DNA of 64,000 nucleotides from Mycobacterium sp. WUMAC-067 (GCF_020217485.1 NZ_JAEKMI010000013.1:1-64000); one strand, 5' to 3'; counted from the stretch's first letter, positions 1-10,065 are shown. The notes: a model not told the origin generated them from the sequence alone. Numbers and translations are program-made.

Positions 1-1597
1 GTCCCGGGCACGCTCCCCGGCCCACCAACACATGCGCCAACCGATTCGATACCTCATCCAACTCCCGATAAGTCACCGACAGACCCTCGCCCACCAACGC
101 CACAGCATCCGGCGCGCGCGTCACGTGGACGGCGAACAACTCGGGAATCGACACCGGCGCGATCGCCGACTCGGTCAGCACCGCCCGGTTACCGATCTCA
201 CCCAACCGGACACACTCACCCTCACCGAGCACATCCAGCGACGACAACCGCCCGGCGGGATCGGCCGCCATCGCCACCAACACCCGCTCCAACCGGCCGG
301 TCAAATCGCGGACGTCACAATGAGAAAGCCATTGCCCGGCGCCCCCGAACCCACTCGTCTTCGCGCCCGGCTGCAGGCCGAGAAACAGCCGATCATGGTC
401 GCTGAAAAAGTCCAGCCCACATTGATCGACGAGATTCGTATGGGTCAGGGTGCCCGAAATCGTAGCACCGGCAATATTCGCCAGATTTGTGGTCGGAATG
501 AAATTGAGAATTACGCGATTCGAGCCCTGGGCGGAGCCGCGGGGCCGCTTGTAGTCAATAAGGTGGACCGGGAACCGCTGATGGTCCAGCGCTTCTCGCA
601 GTCGCGTGTCGACATGTTCACAAAAACTGGCAACCGTGGACCCCGGCGAGGCTTTCAGCGCCAGTGGGACGAACCCGGTAATCATTCCGGGCACCGTCTG
701 TGTCTCCGGACGCACCCGCCTGCTTACCGGAAAATCGAACACCACGTCCGAACTCTCGACGCCGCACCCGCCCACCAGCAGCGCGCATGCCGCAGCGATC
801 ACCGACGAGCGACGCACCCCCAACGCCTGCGACAACTCTCGGATCCCGGCGACGGCAACAGGATCCAATTCCACCGGTGCAGATGGTTCATAGGGATCAC
901 GTCCGTCCGCGGCGGACGCCAACTGATAGCTCGGTTCGCTTTCGGCCGGCAGGTTCTTGGTCCAGTAGGCCTGATCATCGAGATAATCGGTGGACGCTTC
1001 GTATTCTGCTTCGCACGCAATGAGATCACTTAGCGACCCAAAAAAAGCGGGGGGAATCGGCGCGCCCGAAGCCATGGCATTGTAGACATCTCCGATCCGA
1101 TGGCAGACAAGAGCGAGGCCGATTCCGTCGGCCACTATATGGTGGCAGCATACGTAGAGATAAAATTCATCTGGCCGCGTCTGCATCAACGCAAATTTGA
1201 ACAGGGGCCCACTGAACGGCATTACCGCGCCCTGAATCGAGGATGCCAGCCGATAGGCTTCCTGGACAGGATCCTGCGAGCCCATGAGCTCATAGCGAGC
1301 AAGCTCAACATCTGGGTAATCAACCGTCGTTTGAAAAACCTGGGCATCCACCTGGAAAAAGGCGGCTCTAAGCGGTTCGGCCTCGCGCACCACTTGACGG
1401 ATCGTGTGCTCGAGCAACCAAGGGTCTATGGTGCCCGCGATTCGCAGAAGGTAGCCCAGCTGCCACCTCGCACCGCGGCGATCCGTTTCCTGCGCAAGCC
1501 ATATATCCAGTTGCCCGCGCGTCAGCGGGAATGGCCCACCATCAGGTTCCGTCAGTTGTTCGCGCCCAAGCGGCAGCGCCCGGTCATCGATCGTCAT
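1..1597 (-). CDS. Nonribosomal peptide synthetase, N-terminal part (condensation domain then start of adenylation domain), cut by window edge
   Basis: The minus strand is open from an ATG at 1597 to the left edge (532 codons). Near residue 22 is a C1-type motif (FPLTRGQLDIW). The condensation active site HHIVADG is at residues 152-158, and a C5-like stretch (FDFPVSRRVRPET) is near residue 290. From about residue 480 the AMP-binding domain starts (SIPELFAVHVTRAPDAVALV, then VTYRELDEVSNRLA). The module therefore opens C-A. An N-terminal C domain means the first residue is either N-acylated (lipopeptide start) or the chain arrives from another protein; the sequence does not decide which. The gene lies 17 bases after an MbtH gene, almost certainly in one transcript. 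Substrate cannot be read because the adenylation pocket is outside the window. Confidence 0.93.
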   Translation of the reverse strand, partial: MTIDDRALPLGREQLTEPDGGPFPLTRGQLDIWLAQETDRRGARWQLGYLLRIAGTIDPWLLEHTIRQVVREAEPLRAAFFQVDAQVFQTTVDYPDVELARYELMGSQDPVQEAYRLASSIQGAVMPFSGPLFKFALMQTRPDEFYLYVCCHHIVADGIGLALVCHRIGDVYNAMASGAPIPPAFFGSLSDLIACEAEYEASTDYLDDQAYWTKNLPAESEPSYQLASAADGRDPYEPSAPVELDPVAVAGIRELSQALGVRRSSVIAAACALLVGGCGVESSDVVFDFPVSRRVRPETQTVPGMITGFVPLALKASPGSTVASFCEHVDTRLREALDHQRFPVHLIDYKRPRGSAQGSNRVILNFIPTTNLANIAGATISGTLTHTNLVDQCGLDFFSDHDRLFLGLQPGAKTSGFGGAGQWLSHCDVRDLTGRLERVLVAMAADPAGRLSSLDVLGEGECVRLGEIGNRAVLTESAIAPVSIPELFAVHVTRAPDAVALVGEGLSVTYRELDEVSNRLAHVLVGRGACPG

Positions 1598-1614
1598 CGG
1601 ATTGCCTTTGCGGT

Positions 1615-1848
1615 TTACGTGCCGGAAGCCTGGCGCTGTGCCGCCAGCCTGCTGCGTAGAGTCTTCGGCCGGATATCGGGCCAGTTCTGTTCGATGTACT
1701 CGAGGCACGCGGCGCGATCCGCTTCGCCGTAAACCATCTCCCAGCCGGCTGGTACCTCGGCGAATGCCGGCCATAGGCTGTGCTGTTCTTCGTCGTTGAT
1801 CAAGACGAAAAAGCTGCCAGTGTCGTCGTCGAACGGATTGATACTCAC
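1615..1848 (-). CDS. MbtH-like protein, NRPS adenylation-domain partner
   Basis: A 77-residue protein with the MbtH signature: [19 protein letters not shown] at the N-terminus, then HSLWP, the PAGW pair and NWPDIRP. MbtH proteins bind the adenylation domain of NRPSs and are often needed for its solubility and activity. A GTG start at 1848 was chosen because GGAGG sits four bases upstream and the family starts with xINPFDD; the longer open frame to 2028 has no homology-like content. The NRPS start lies 17 bases after its stop, so the two form an operon and this copy is presumably dedicated to that synthetase. Family assignment is firm; the peptide product is unknown. Confidence 0.95.
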   Translation of the reverse strand: MSINPFDDDTGSFFVLINDEEQHSLWPAFAEVPAGWEMVYGEADRAACLEYIEQNWPDIRPKTLRSRLAAQRQASGT

Positions 1849-2381
1849 CGGTCCTCCAAATTTCGTTGTGGCATGAGCCGAACAGTTCGGTGCACTAACT
1901 GTTTCCGACCGGGCGCTCAGGGGCTTGCCACGGAACCGGTCTCGACGGAGTGCATGATCCAGAGCGTCGTGGGTTTCAATCCTGTTGTCAGGCTTATCAA
2001 GTCGGTAGCGTAGTCGGAGCCCGCACATCGAGTGGTAGGCGCAAGCCGACAGAGTGGTGGCTGTGTCGTATACAGAAAATTACGCAACCGAAAATTGGCG
2101 CATTCGCACGGATTACATTCTGTGACAGCGATTTTCGTGACGCCGTCGGCTTTGGCTCCGACTAGGCAACCCTGGTACCTCCCGAGACGACGGTGCGGGT
2201 TCGTGCCGAACACTCGCGCGGCGCGCTGACCTCGTCTTATGTCCCGGTCTGTGCCAGATGGGCATCGGGACGAGCTGGTGACACGCGCGCATGACACAGC
2301 CACACCTCGCTATTCGCCTGCGCAGGAGGAGTTTTCGTTGTTCAATTGGTCGCGGCTACCGGGTGGTGGACGAACCACGGT
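1849..2381. other. Gene-free gap between mbtH and the first LAL regulator
   Basis: No convincing gene is seen on either strand. The short open frames here have no recognisable domain or ribosome-binding site. The part around 2055-2115 is clearly richer in A and T than the genes around it (GTATACAGAAAATTACG and nearby). It lies upstream of mbtH on the minus strand, so it most likely carries the promoter and regulator sites for the mbtH-NRPS transcript. No specific -35/-10 pair can be defended. Confidence 0.4.
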
Positions 2382-2409
2382 GGTGAGGCTGCCTGCTGGC
2401 AGCCTCACC
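2382..2409 (-). terminator. Hairpin terminator after the first LAL regulator
   Basis: GGTGAGGCTGCC (2382-2393) and GGCAGCCTCACC (2398-2409) are perfect inverted repeats of 12 bp with a four-base loop. They lie 14 bases past the stop codon of the regulator at 2424-5063. There is no U tract, which is usual for mycobacterial terminators. It would separate the regulator transcript from the mbtH-NRPS operon. Confidence 0.7.
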
Positions 2410-2423
2410 GACAACCTGTTGCT

Positions 2424-5063
2424 TCACGACGCATCTCGGCTGATCAGACGGATGAGTTCGTCGCGGTGGTTGACGCCGAGTTTGGTGAACAGACGGTAGA
2501 GGTGCCCCTCCACCGTGCGCACCGAAATGACCAGCCGGTCGGCGATCTGACGGTTAGACAGTCCGGCAGCGACCAGCAGCACGATCTGACGTTCACGGCC
2601 ACTGAACGGAAGGGGGCGCGCCGCGGCCTCGAGCGCCGGAGTACGCACTCCGCACTGGCCGGCCAAAACGTGCGCCCAGCTCGACGATTCGACCTCCTTG
2701 CGCCGCTCCCCTCGGCGGGCGTGCTCGGTGGCCGCTTGGGCCGACGCATCGGCGGCAAAAGCCAATGCGCCGAGATCGGCGAATTTGTGTGCGGCGACAT
2801 CCAGCACATCGCCGTCGTGGTCCGCCAGACCGCGGGCATGGTCGGCGACCGCCTGAGCCGATGGCGAGTTCAACATTCGGGCGAGCTCCTCCACTCGCTT
2901 GGCCTGCGAACCGTCCCCGAAGCGCACGGCGGCATGGCGCGCCCGCATCTCCGCCACGTACATCTTGGCCGCCCCCGCGACTTCCGCCGCCTGCATCGCA
3001 TGCGCACGGGCGGCCGCCGTGTCACCGGCAGCTGCCCGCTCCCAGGCCCGGGCCAGCTCGAGTTCGGGCAAGAAGACTGCAACGTGGGGTCCATACGTTT
3101 CCTCCGCGCGCCGCAACGCCGCGGCGGCCGCCGCGCCGTCGCCCCGCGCCCCCTCGGCCTGCGTCAGCAGGGCAGCCACCACGAGCAACCACGGCGACGG
3201 AAAGCCCTGGGACAGCAGGGAAATAGACCGGGCAAGTGTGGTGCACGCCGACGGCAGCTCGCCGCGGGTTACCTGCAGGAGCCCGAGCATCGCGTCAACC
3301 ATGGCCTCCGCCGCGGGAAGACCGGTTGCCAGCGCGGCGTAACGCCTCTGGATTCGGTCGGCCGCCGGATAGTCACCGGCGGCGGTCGCCACCATGACCT
3401 CAGCCAATCCGATGGCGAACCGCTGTGCACCCGCCCGGCAGAGTGCCGTCGCGCGGACGCCGGCGGCGGCAATGCGGCTGACTTCGGAAAAGCGCCCGGC
3501 CGCCAGCAGGGCGCCGCATGTCGCGACGGCCGCCCACACGGTCGCGATCGGCGCTACGTCGGCCTCGCACAGACGGGGCCCGAGCTCGAGCGTCGTCTCG
3601 ACGTCGCCGCGGAAGAACCCGATCGACATCTCCAGCGCGGTGATCAGCTGGAGGGCGCCCTCGGTCACGAGACGCGGTTTCACCTCGGCTAGTACGCGTG
3701 TCGCGATTTCGGCGTCACCGCAACCCCACGCCAAGTTGGCGGCGCGCAGACAGCCCCATCGCGCGATCAGCCAGTCGTCGGCGTCACTGAGGTCGACGCC
3801 CAGAAGGATTGACTCGGCCTCCTCCCCGCGCCCCTGCCAACTCACCGCCTCGGCAAGCACCAGAGCGGCCGGCAGACCACCACCGCGATCGACCGCGAAC
3901 TTGGCCAGTTCCTCACCCAGCACCACATTCGACATCGCCAGGGCACTGGCCGCCGCGTTGATTGCCACGTCGAGGTCGGGCTCCAGGTCGCTTCGCATCA
4001 TGAACTGGGCCAACCGGATTCGGCCGCGCGGATCGGAGAAATGTGAGCGCCGCCCGCTTGCCCGTAGGTGCCTTCGAAGAGTTTTCGCCAAGATTCCATT
4101 GAGTTGCCGCGAACGCACTATCCCTGCATGGCGGGTCGCCGCTTCACCGAGCATGGGGTGATTGAGTTGCGCCAGGGTGTGGGATCCGTCGACGACCAAC
4201 TGGATCAGGCCACGACGCTCGAGGTGTGCCATCGCGTCGGCATCGCAGACGTCACGCAGGATCTCGCACTCCAGCACCTCGGCGGTGGCCAAGATCTCCA
4301 CCACCTCCAACTCCTCTGGAGTCAGCGATTGCAACCGGAACTCCAAAGCGTCGTGAAGTTCGCGATCCGCGCGCAGCGGACCCTGAAGTTGCCAGCCCTG
4401 CTCGGTTTGAACCAAGGTCCCACTTTCGCGGGCCGCGGTCAGAAAGCCCCGCAGTAGCAACGGATTTCCCGCGCTGCACTCGTACAACTCGTCAACCAAT
4501 CGCGGATTGACCGGACCCCCCAGGACTGTGCCCGCCAACAGCTCGGTCTGCTCGTGGGTGAACGGGTCGACGTGAACGGTCAACAACAGGCGCTCCTTCA
4601 ACAACACGGTCAGCGCGTCCAGCACCGGCTCACCGGACCGGATCGTCACGATCAACCGCGTACTGCTTCCGGCCGCAAGCTGATTGACCAAGGTGGCCGA
4701 CAACGGATCCAGCAACTGGGCCTCGTCGACTACCACCACCAGGTTCTTGTCCTGACTCAGGGTCTGATGCGCGGCGGCCAGCATGATCGCCGGCTCGTGG
4801 CCCACCCCTAGGCTCACCGCGCGAGAAAAGGCGCCCAGGGGCACGGCCGAACCCGTTTGGGTGCCCAGCGCAAATCGCACCGTTCGCCCCGCCGATTCCA
4901 CCGCCTTCGCGAGCATGCGCGCCAGTGTCGACTTACCCATACCGCTGTCGCCGACCAGCGCCACCCCGTGGAACTCGCCGTTGTTCAGCGCCGCCAGCGA
5001 TCGCCGCAACTCCACATCGCGCCCCACAATGGGCCATGTCGACCCATTGACCCTCTGTGTCAA
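2424..5063 (-). CDS. LAL-family LuxR transcriptional regulator with N-terminal ATPase (paralogue 1)
   Basis: An 879-residue protein built like a large ATP-binding LuxR (LAL/MalT-like) regulator. The N-terminus carries a P-loop GDSGMGKS (residues 38-45) and a Walker B run ending in VVVVDEA (about 108-115). A long helical, TPR-like middle follows, and the C-terminus has a LuxR winged helix with [20 protein letters not shown] (from about residue 836). The start is a TTG at 5063, since no ATG or GTG fits before the conserved [15 protein letters not shown]. It is highly similar over its length to the regulator at 5495-8203. LAL proteins often act as pathway-specific activators of secondary-metabolite clusters, so control of the adjacent mbtH-NRPS operon is a reasonable inference. 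A hairpin follows the stop. Confidence 0.93.
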   Translation of the reverse strand: MTQRVNGSTWPIVGRDVELRRSLAALNNGEFHGVALVGDSGMGKSTLARMLAKAVESAGRTVRFALGTQTGSAVPLGAFSRAVSLGVGHEPAIMLAAAHQTLSQDKNLVVVVDEAQLLDPLSATLVNQLAAGSSTRLIVTIRSGEPVLDALTVLLKERLLLTVHVDPFTHEQTELLAGTVLGGPVNPRLVDELYECSAGNPLLLRGFLTAARESGTLVQTEQGWQLQGPLRADRELHDALEFRLQSLTPEELEVVEILATAEVLECEILRDVCDADAMAHLERRGLIQLVVDGSHTLAQLNHPMLGEAATRHAGIVRSRQLNGILAKTLRRHLRASGRRSHFSDPRGRIRLAQFMMRSDLEPDLDVAINAAASALAMSNVVLGEELAKFAVDRGGGLPAALVLAEAVSWQGRGEEAESILLGVDLSDADDWLIARWGCLRAANLAWGCGDAEIATRVLAEVKPRLVTEGALQLITALEMSIGFFRGDVETTLELGPRLCEADVAPIATVWAAVATCGALLAAGRFSEVSRIAAAGVRATALCRAGAQRFAIGLAEVMVATAAGDYPAADRIQRRYAALATGLPAAEAMVDAMLGLLQVTRGELPSACTTLARSISLLSQGFPSPWLLVVAALLTQAEGARGDGAAAAAALRRAEETYGPHVAVFLPELELARAWERAAAGDTAAARAHAMQAAEVAGAAKMYVAEMRARHAAVRFGDGSQAKRVEELARMLNSPSAQAVADHARGLADHDGDVLDVAAHKFADLGALAFAADASAQAATEHARRGERRKEVESSSWAHVLAGQCGVRTPALEAAARPLPFSGRERQIVLLVAAGLSNRQIADRLVISVRTVEGHLYRLFTKLGVNHRDELIRLISRDAS

Positions 5064-5182
5064 ATGATCTGTCTCCCCACTCCCACCAAGCCGCCGACAC
5101 GGCGACCAGAATGTTGCTGGGTCGCGTACCGGCGGCCGCGAGCCAGTGACGCGCCGGACGAGACGCCCTGAGCGCGCTGCCG

Positions 5183-5428
5183 CTACATGAACCCCGAATT
5201 CGCGGCCGCCAGATAAAGCCTTAAGGGGTCACACGCGATCGAGGTCGTGCCCGAGCGGCCCGATGCGTGTCGGCCCTCGACGATCAGCGACTCCCCCGGC
5301 GGGATCGTCTCTGCAGGTCCGGGAGGGTCGGCCTCGTCGTTGACGATCGCGACCGTGCGCTTGCGACTGCGAATCATGTGCGGGAGCGTATGGCCGCTCA
5401 AGCAGGCATCGTCGGAATCCGCTCGCAA
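5183..5428 (-). CDS. Possible small hypothetical protein between the two regulators
   Basis: An 81-codon frame on the same strand as the flanking regulators. Third codon positions are mostly G or C, as in real genes here, but no domain is recognised. An internal ATG at 5377 (MIRSRKRTVAIVNDEAD) could be the true start and would give about 64 residues. No strong ribosome-binding site precedes either start. It may be a small real gene or a decayed stretch left from the duplication that made the two regulators. The rest of this gap (5064-5182 and 5429-5494) shows nothing recognisable. Confidence 0.3.
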   Translation of the reverse strand: MRADSDDACLSGHTLPHMIRSRKRTVAIVNDEADPPGPAETIPPGESLIVEGRHASGRSGTTSIACDPLRLYLAAANSGFM

Positions 5429-5494
5429 GTCGAGTGGTGTGCCCGCGGAGTTAGAGTGGCGGCCCCGTGAACTCCATAGGTCGCCGATGAAAGC

Positions 5495-8203
5495 TCAGCC
5501 GGTCCGAGGGTGATCGTGGCTTTCGTAACCCAGCGACTCGTCGATGCGACGTGATAACTCGCTCGGGACGGGAGGCTCCCTGCGGGTCAGGCAGATGAGC
5601 TGCTCGCGAGTGTTGATCCCGAGTTTGGCGAAAAGCCGATAGAGGTGTCCCTCCACCGTGCGCACCGAGATGACCAACTGGTCCGCGATCTGCCGGTTGG
5701 ACAAACCGGCCGCGACCAGCATGACGATCTGGCGCTCACGTCCACTGAAGGGCAGTGGGCGCGCCGCGCTCTCGACCGCCGGTGTGCGCGAGCCGCAATG
5801 GCTGGCTAACGCGTGTGCCCGGGTCGACGACTCAAATTGCTTGCTGCGATCGCCTCGGCGGGTGTGCTCGCTGGCCGCCTGCGCCCACGCGTCCGCGGCA
5901 AAGGCCAATCCGCCCAGATCGGCGAACTGTCCTGCGACGGCATCGAGCACAGCGCCGTCGTGTCGCGCCAGACCGCGGGCATGCACGGCGACCGCCTCGG
6001 CCAGCGCGGTGCGGAGAATACGAGCAAGTTGCTCCAGACGCGTGGCCTGCGAACGATCGCCGAAGCGCACGGCGGCATGGCGTGCCCGCATCTCGACCGC
6101 ATGCATCCCGGCCGCGCGCGCGATCTGTGCCGCGTGCGTCGCGTGTCCTTGGGCGGCCGTCGTGTCACCGGAGGCTGCCCGCTCCCAGGCCCGGGCGAGC
6201 TCGAGTTCGGGCAAGAACACCGCGACATGCGGTCCGTAGGTTTTCTCCGCTCGCCGCAACGCTGCCGCGGCCGCCGCGCCGTCCCCCCGCGCCCCTTCGG
6301 CCTGGGCGTGCAGGGCGGCCACCACAATCAACCACGGCGACGGAAAGCCCTGGGCGAACACCGCAATCGCGCTCGTGAACGCAGCGCACGCCGACGCCAG
6401 CTCACCGCGGGCAATCTGCACGCATCCCAGCATCACGTCCACCATGGCCTCCGCGGCAGGAAGACCCGCGGCCATTGCGGCATAACGCTGGTAGATCCGC
6501 TCGGCCGCCGCATAGTCACCGGCAGCCGTCGCGGCCATGACCTCGGTGAGGCCGATGTTGAATCGATGCGGGCCCAATCCGCACAGCTCGGCTGCACGCA
6601 CCCCGAGGTCTGCGATGCGGCGAACCTCGGAAAACCGCCCGGCCGCTGCCAAAGCACCGCATGTCGGGAAAACCGCCCACACGGACGCTATCGGCAGTTC
6701 ATCGGACTCGCACAGGCTCGGCCCCAACTCAAGCGTCGTCTCAACGTCGCCGCGGAAGTAGCCCATGGCCAGTTCGAGCGCGTCGATCAGCCGGACGCCC
6801 GCCTCGGCTGCCACACGCTTTTTCACATCATCGAGTGCTTCGGTGGCCGCCTCGACGTCTCCGCAGCCCCAGTACAAGTTGGCAGCGCGCAGGCAGCCCC
6901 ACTGCGCGATCAGCCATTCGTCGCCGCCGTCGGGTTCGGCGTCGACCAGCACGGCATCGGCCTCCTCGCCGCGCCCCTGCCAACTCACCGCCTCGGCAAG
7001 CACCAAGGCGGCCGGCAGGCCACCGCCACGATCGACCGCGAACCTCGCCAACTCCTCGCCCAGGACCAGATTCGACATCGCCAATGCGTCCACCGCCGCG
7101 CTGATGACCGCATCGAGGTCAGGCCGCAAGTCGCTTCGCATCATGAACTGGGCCAGCCGAATTCGGCCCTGCGGGCCGGGCAACCTCACCAGCCGGCCCC
7201 CTGCCCGCTGATGTTTTTGAATAGCTCGCGCCAATTTGCCGTTGAGTTGCCGGGCGCGCACCATCCCGGCGTGCTGGGTCGCCGCTTCGCCAAGCATCGG
7301 GTTATTCAGCTGCGCCAAAGTGTGTGATCCGTCGGCGACCAACTGGATCAGACCACGGCGCTCGAGATTTGCCACCGCTTCGGCATCGCAGATGTCACGC
7401 AGGATCTCCCACCCCAGCAGCTCACTGGTGGCCAAGATCTCTACCACCTCCAGCTCCTCCGGGGTCAGCGATTGCAGCTGGAACTCCAGAACGTCTCGAA
7501 GTTCGCGATCTGCGCGCAACGGACCCTGAAGTTGCCATCCCTCCGCCGTGCGAACCAAGGTCCCGCTTTCGCGCCCCGCGGTCAGAAAGCCGCGCAGTAG
7601 CAACGGGTTTCCTGCGCTGCGGTCGAACAACTCGTCAACCAATCGCGAGGCGACCGGACTGCCCAGCACCGCGCCGGCCAGCACCTCGGTCTGCTCGCGG
7701 GTGAACGGGTCGACGTGAACTGTCAACAGCAGGCGCTCTTTCAACAACGCAGTGACCGCATCCAGCACCGGCTCGCCCGACCGGATCGTCACGATCAACC
7801 TCGCGCTATGGCCGGCCGCGAGCTGGTTGATCAGGGTCGCCGACAGCGGGTCGAGCAGCTGCGCGTCGTCGACCACCACCACCAGGTTCTTGTCTTGGCC
7901 CAGGGTGTTGTGCACAGCGGCCAGCATGACGGCCGGTTCGTTCACCGCTCCAAGGCTCACCACGCGCGAGAACGCGCCCAGCGGCACAGCGCAGCCCGTT
8001 TGAGTGCCCAACGCGTAGCGCACCGTGCGGCCCGCCGACTCGACCGTCTTGGCCAGCATGCGCGCCAGCGTCGACTTGCCCACGCCGCTATCGCCGACCA
8101 GCGCCACGCCCTGATATTCCCCGTTACTGAGCGCCGCCAGGGACCGCCGGAGCTCCTTGTCGCGCGCCACTATCGGCCACGCCGAATCGGTTTCCCCCCG
8201 CAT
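5495..8203 (-). CDS. LAL-family LuxR transcriptional regulator with N-terminal ATPase (paralogue 2)
   Basis: A 902-residue paralogue of the regulator at 2424-5063 with the same architecture: P-loop GDSGVGKS (residues 37-44), Walker B VVVVDDA (here Asp replaces the Glu of the other copy), a helical middle, and a LuxR helix-turn-helix with [20 protein letters not shown] near the C-terminus. A short tail (about 29 residues, ending ESHDHPRTG) extends past the point where the other copy stops. The ATG at 8203 follows an AGGGG-like site. The two genes form a head-to-tail tandem with a 430-base spacer, so each may have its own promoter; an AT-rich gap lies upstream of this one. The two copies could bind as homo- or heteromers, but nothing here shows it. 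Confidence 0.93.
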   Translation of the reverse strand: MRGETDSAWPIVARDKELRRSLAALSNGEYQGVALVGDSGVGKSTLARMLAKTVESAGRTVRYALGTQTGCAVPLGAFSRVVSLGAVNEPAVMLAAVHNTLGQDKNLVVVVDDAQLLDPLSATLINQLAAGHSARLIVTIRSGEPVLDAVTALLKERLLLTVHVDPFTREQTEVLAGAVLGSPVASRLVDELFDRSAGNPLLLRGFLTAGRESGTLVRTAEGWQLQGPLRADRELRDVLEFQLQSLTPEELEVVEILATSELLGWEILRDICDAEAVANLERRGLIQLVADGSHTLAQLNNPMLGEAATQHAGMVRARQLNGKLARAIQKHQRAGGRLVRLPGPQGRIRLAQFMMRSDLRPDLDAVISAAVDALAMSNLVLGEELARFAVDRGGGLPAALVLAEAVSWQGRGEEADAVLVDAEPDGGDEWLIAQWGCLRAANLYWGCGDVEAATEALDDVKKRVAAEAGVRLIDALELAMGYFRGDVETTLELGPSLCESDELPIASVWAVFPTCGALAAAGRFSEVRRIADLGVRAAELCGLGPHRFNIGLTEVMAATAAGDYAAAERIYQRYAAMAAGLPAAEAMVDVMLGCVQIARGELASACAAFTSAIAVFAQGFPSPWLIVVAALHAQAEGARGDGAAAAAALRRAEKTYGPHVAVFLPELELARAWERAASGDTTAAQGHATHAAQIARAAGMHAVEMRARHAAVRFGDRSQATRLEQLARILRTALAEAVAVHARGLARHDGAVLDAVAGQFADLGGLAFAADAWAQAASEHTRRGDRSKQFESSTRAHALASHCGSRTPAVESAARPLPFSGRERQIVMLVAAGLSNRQIADQLVISVRTVEGHLYRLFAKLGINTREQLICLTRREPPVPSELSRRIDESLGYESHDHPRTG

Positions 8204-8636
8204 CGGAAACCCCTAGCTTTGTTGAGGGGGCGTCGGCGCCATGACATTTCGCAACGCCTGACACCTACCCCGGGAATTGCGTCGTGGATCGCAGACGAGC
8301 CGACGACCGGCCCGAGCTGTAGCAGCCACACGACGCGGTTGTGGCCGATCGGGATCGCCACCCCGCGGTCGACGCAGCCGTCTGCCCACCAACAGCCACG
8401 CCGCCACGCTTCTGGTACGCACCGGACCTCACTCCTTCTATGGCCCAGCAATTACTCGAAAATATACCTGACATTCCAGCTCCCAGCAAAAGCTTTTGAC
8501 CCCACGTAATTCGACGTAGGTGTAAATTAATGTGCTGGTTATACAGCTGTTTTATAGAACCTCGGCCGCGGTCCGGGCAGGCCGCTCAGCAAACAATACT
8601 TTCATGGTATGGGTTAGCCGGGAAGGCCGACGGAAA
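8204..8636. promoter_or_regulatory. AT-rich gap upstream of the LAL regulators
   Basis: No gene is supported. 8440-8610 is markedly A/T-rich against the surrounding GC-rich DNA. It contains the perfect 12-bp palindrome CAAAAGCTTTTG (8487-8498) and, just beyond, ACGTAATTCGACGT with two ACGT cores (8504-8517). The position directly upstream of the minus-strand regulators fits a promoter and operator region; it also marks the border between the accessory NRPS locus and the conserved mshC block. Confidence 0.45.
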
Positions 8637-8676
8637 CGACGGTGGGCACTGCTGCTCGCGCCAGTCCCCACCGTCG
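8637..8676 (-). terminator. Hairpin terminator after mshC
   Basis: CGACGGTGGG (8637-8646) pairs perfectly with CCCACCGTCG (8667-8676), a 10-bp stem with a 20-base loop, located 7-46 bases past the mshC stop on the minus strand. No U tract follows. Confidence 0.6.
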
Positions 8677-8682
8677 CTGCGG

Positions 8683-9918
8683 TTACAGGGCGACGCCCAG
8701 GAGCGCGTCGATCGCGGTCGCCACCAAGCGTGGCGCCTCGGTGTCGTGGCCACCGTATTCCAGCGCATCGGTAGTCCAACCATCAAGCGCGGCAAGCGCT
8801 TTGGGGGTATCGAGGTCGTCGGCCAAATATTGGCGCACCCGCGCGATCACGTCGCCGGCGTCCGGGCCGGCCGGAAGCGCGGTCGCGGCGCGCCAGCGCT
8901 GCAGGCGGGCGATGGCCGCGTCGAGCACCTGCTCGCTCCAATAGCGATCGCCGCGATAGTGCCCGGCCAGCAGCCCCAGCCGGATCGCCGCGGGTTCGAC
9001 GCCTCGTGCGCGCAGTTGCGACACCAGCACCAGGTTGCCGCGGCTCTTGGACATCTTGTGCCCGTCCCAGCCGATCATGCCGGCGTGCACGTAGTGACGC
9101 GCGAATCGCCTTTCGCCGCGGACACATTCGGCGTGCGCGGCGGTGAATTCGTGATGCGGGAAGATCAGGTCACTGCCCCCGCCCTGGATGTCCAGACCGC
9201 TGCCGATGCGGCTGAGGGCGATCGCCGCGCACTCGACATGCCAGCCGGGCCGGCCGTCGCCGAACGGTGAGGGCCAGCTGGGCTCGCCGGGCCGCGCGGC
9301 CCGCCACAGCAGGGCGTCGAGCTGATCCGTCTTGCCGGGCCGCTGCGGGTCGCCGCCGCGCTCGGAGAACAGGCGCAGCATGGTTTCCCGGTCATAGCCC
9401 GACTCGTAGCCGAACTGGGGCGTGGCGTCGGCGCGGTAGTAGATGTCCGGGTATTCGCCCTCGACCACGTACGCCGCCCCGGACGCCAGCATCTTCTCGA
9501 CCAGTTCGACGACCTCGGCGATCGCCTCGGTGGCCCCGACGTAGTCGCGGGGCGCCAGCATGCGCAGCGCCGCCATGTCCTCACGGAACAGCGACACCTC
9601 CCGCGCGGCCAGGTCCCGCCAGTCGATGCCGTCGCGCTCGGCGCGCTCCAGCAGCGGATCGTCGACGTCGGTGACGTTTTGCACGTAGTGGACGTCGTGG
9701 CCGAGGTCCAGCCATTGCCGGTTGATCAGATCGAACGCCAGATACGTTGCGGCGTGGCCCAGATGGGTCGCGTCGTACGGGGTGATGCCGCAGACATACA
9801 TCGTGGCGGTCGAACCGGCCGCCACGGGACGCACCTGCCGGTCGGACGTGTCGTACAGCCGAAGCTCCGGGCCGCGTCCCGCCAACGCGGGAACCTGTGG
9901 GGAAGACCACGACTGCAT
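8683..9918 (-). CDS. mshC: Cysteine:1D-myo-inosityl 2-amino-2-deoxy-alpha-D-glucopyranoside ligase (mycothiol synthesis)
   Basis: Joins cysteine to GlcN-inositol using ATP, the third step of mycothiol synthesis, in the cytoplasm. The 411-residue protein is a class I aminoacyl-tRNA-synthetase relative. The zinc ligand Cys and HIGH-like region read [17 protein letters not shown] (about residues 41-57), and the KMSKS loop is present as KMSKSRGN. Length matches the roughly 410 residues of MshC, shorter than a true CysRS, and the gene sits beside cysQ as Rv2130c does. ATG at 9918 ([14 protein letters not shown]) was chosen over upstream in-frame starts because it matches known MshC N-termini. A hairpin follows the stop. 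Confidence 0.95.
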   Translation of the reverse strand: MQSWSSPQVPALAGRGPELRLYDTSDRQVRPVAAGSTATMYVCGITPYDATHLGHAATYLAFDLINRQWLDLGHDVHYVQNVTDVDDPLLERAERDGIDWRDLAAREVSLFREDMAALRMLAPRDYVGATEAIAEVVELVEKMLASGAAYVVEGEYPDIYYRADATPQFGYESGYDRETMLRLFSERGGDPQRPGKTDQLDALLWRAARPGEPSWPSPFGDGRPGWHVECAAIALSRIGSGLDIQGGGSDLIFPHHEFTAAHAECVRGERRFARHYVHAGMIGWDGHKMSKSRGNLVLVSQLRARGVEPAAIRLGLLAGHYRGDRYWSEQVLDAAIARLQRWRAATALPAGPDAGDVIARVRQYLADDLDTPKALAALDGWTTDALEYGGHDTEAPRLVATAIDALLGVAL

Positions 9919-10065
9919 GGCAATCAGCCTAAGCGCGCCGACGTTGAGCCCCCGAACTGCCCGGTCACTCCGGCCCCCGAAGCTATATCCCCTCCGGGCG
10001 TTTTGTGGTTTGCTAAATCCGGTATCGAGCAAATTCGCTCAACGTCGACGAGCGAGGTGGTTGCG

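Noticed and set aside
32..1732. Two plus-strand frames opposite the NRPS (32-1033 and 1100-1732)
   Set aside because: The minus strand is continuously open with condensation and adenylation motifs, so these are shadows.
1917..2303. 128-codon minus-strand frame upstream of mbtH
   Set aside because: No domain or ribosome-binding site, and codon use is unlike its neighbours; treated as promoter region.
2346..7327. Long plus-strand frames opposite the LAL regulators (such as 2346-3692 and 5813-7327)
   Set aside because: The two shadows look alike only because the paralogous genes beneath them do; no domain, start site or context supports them.
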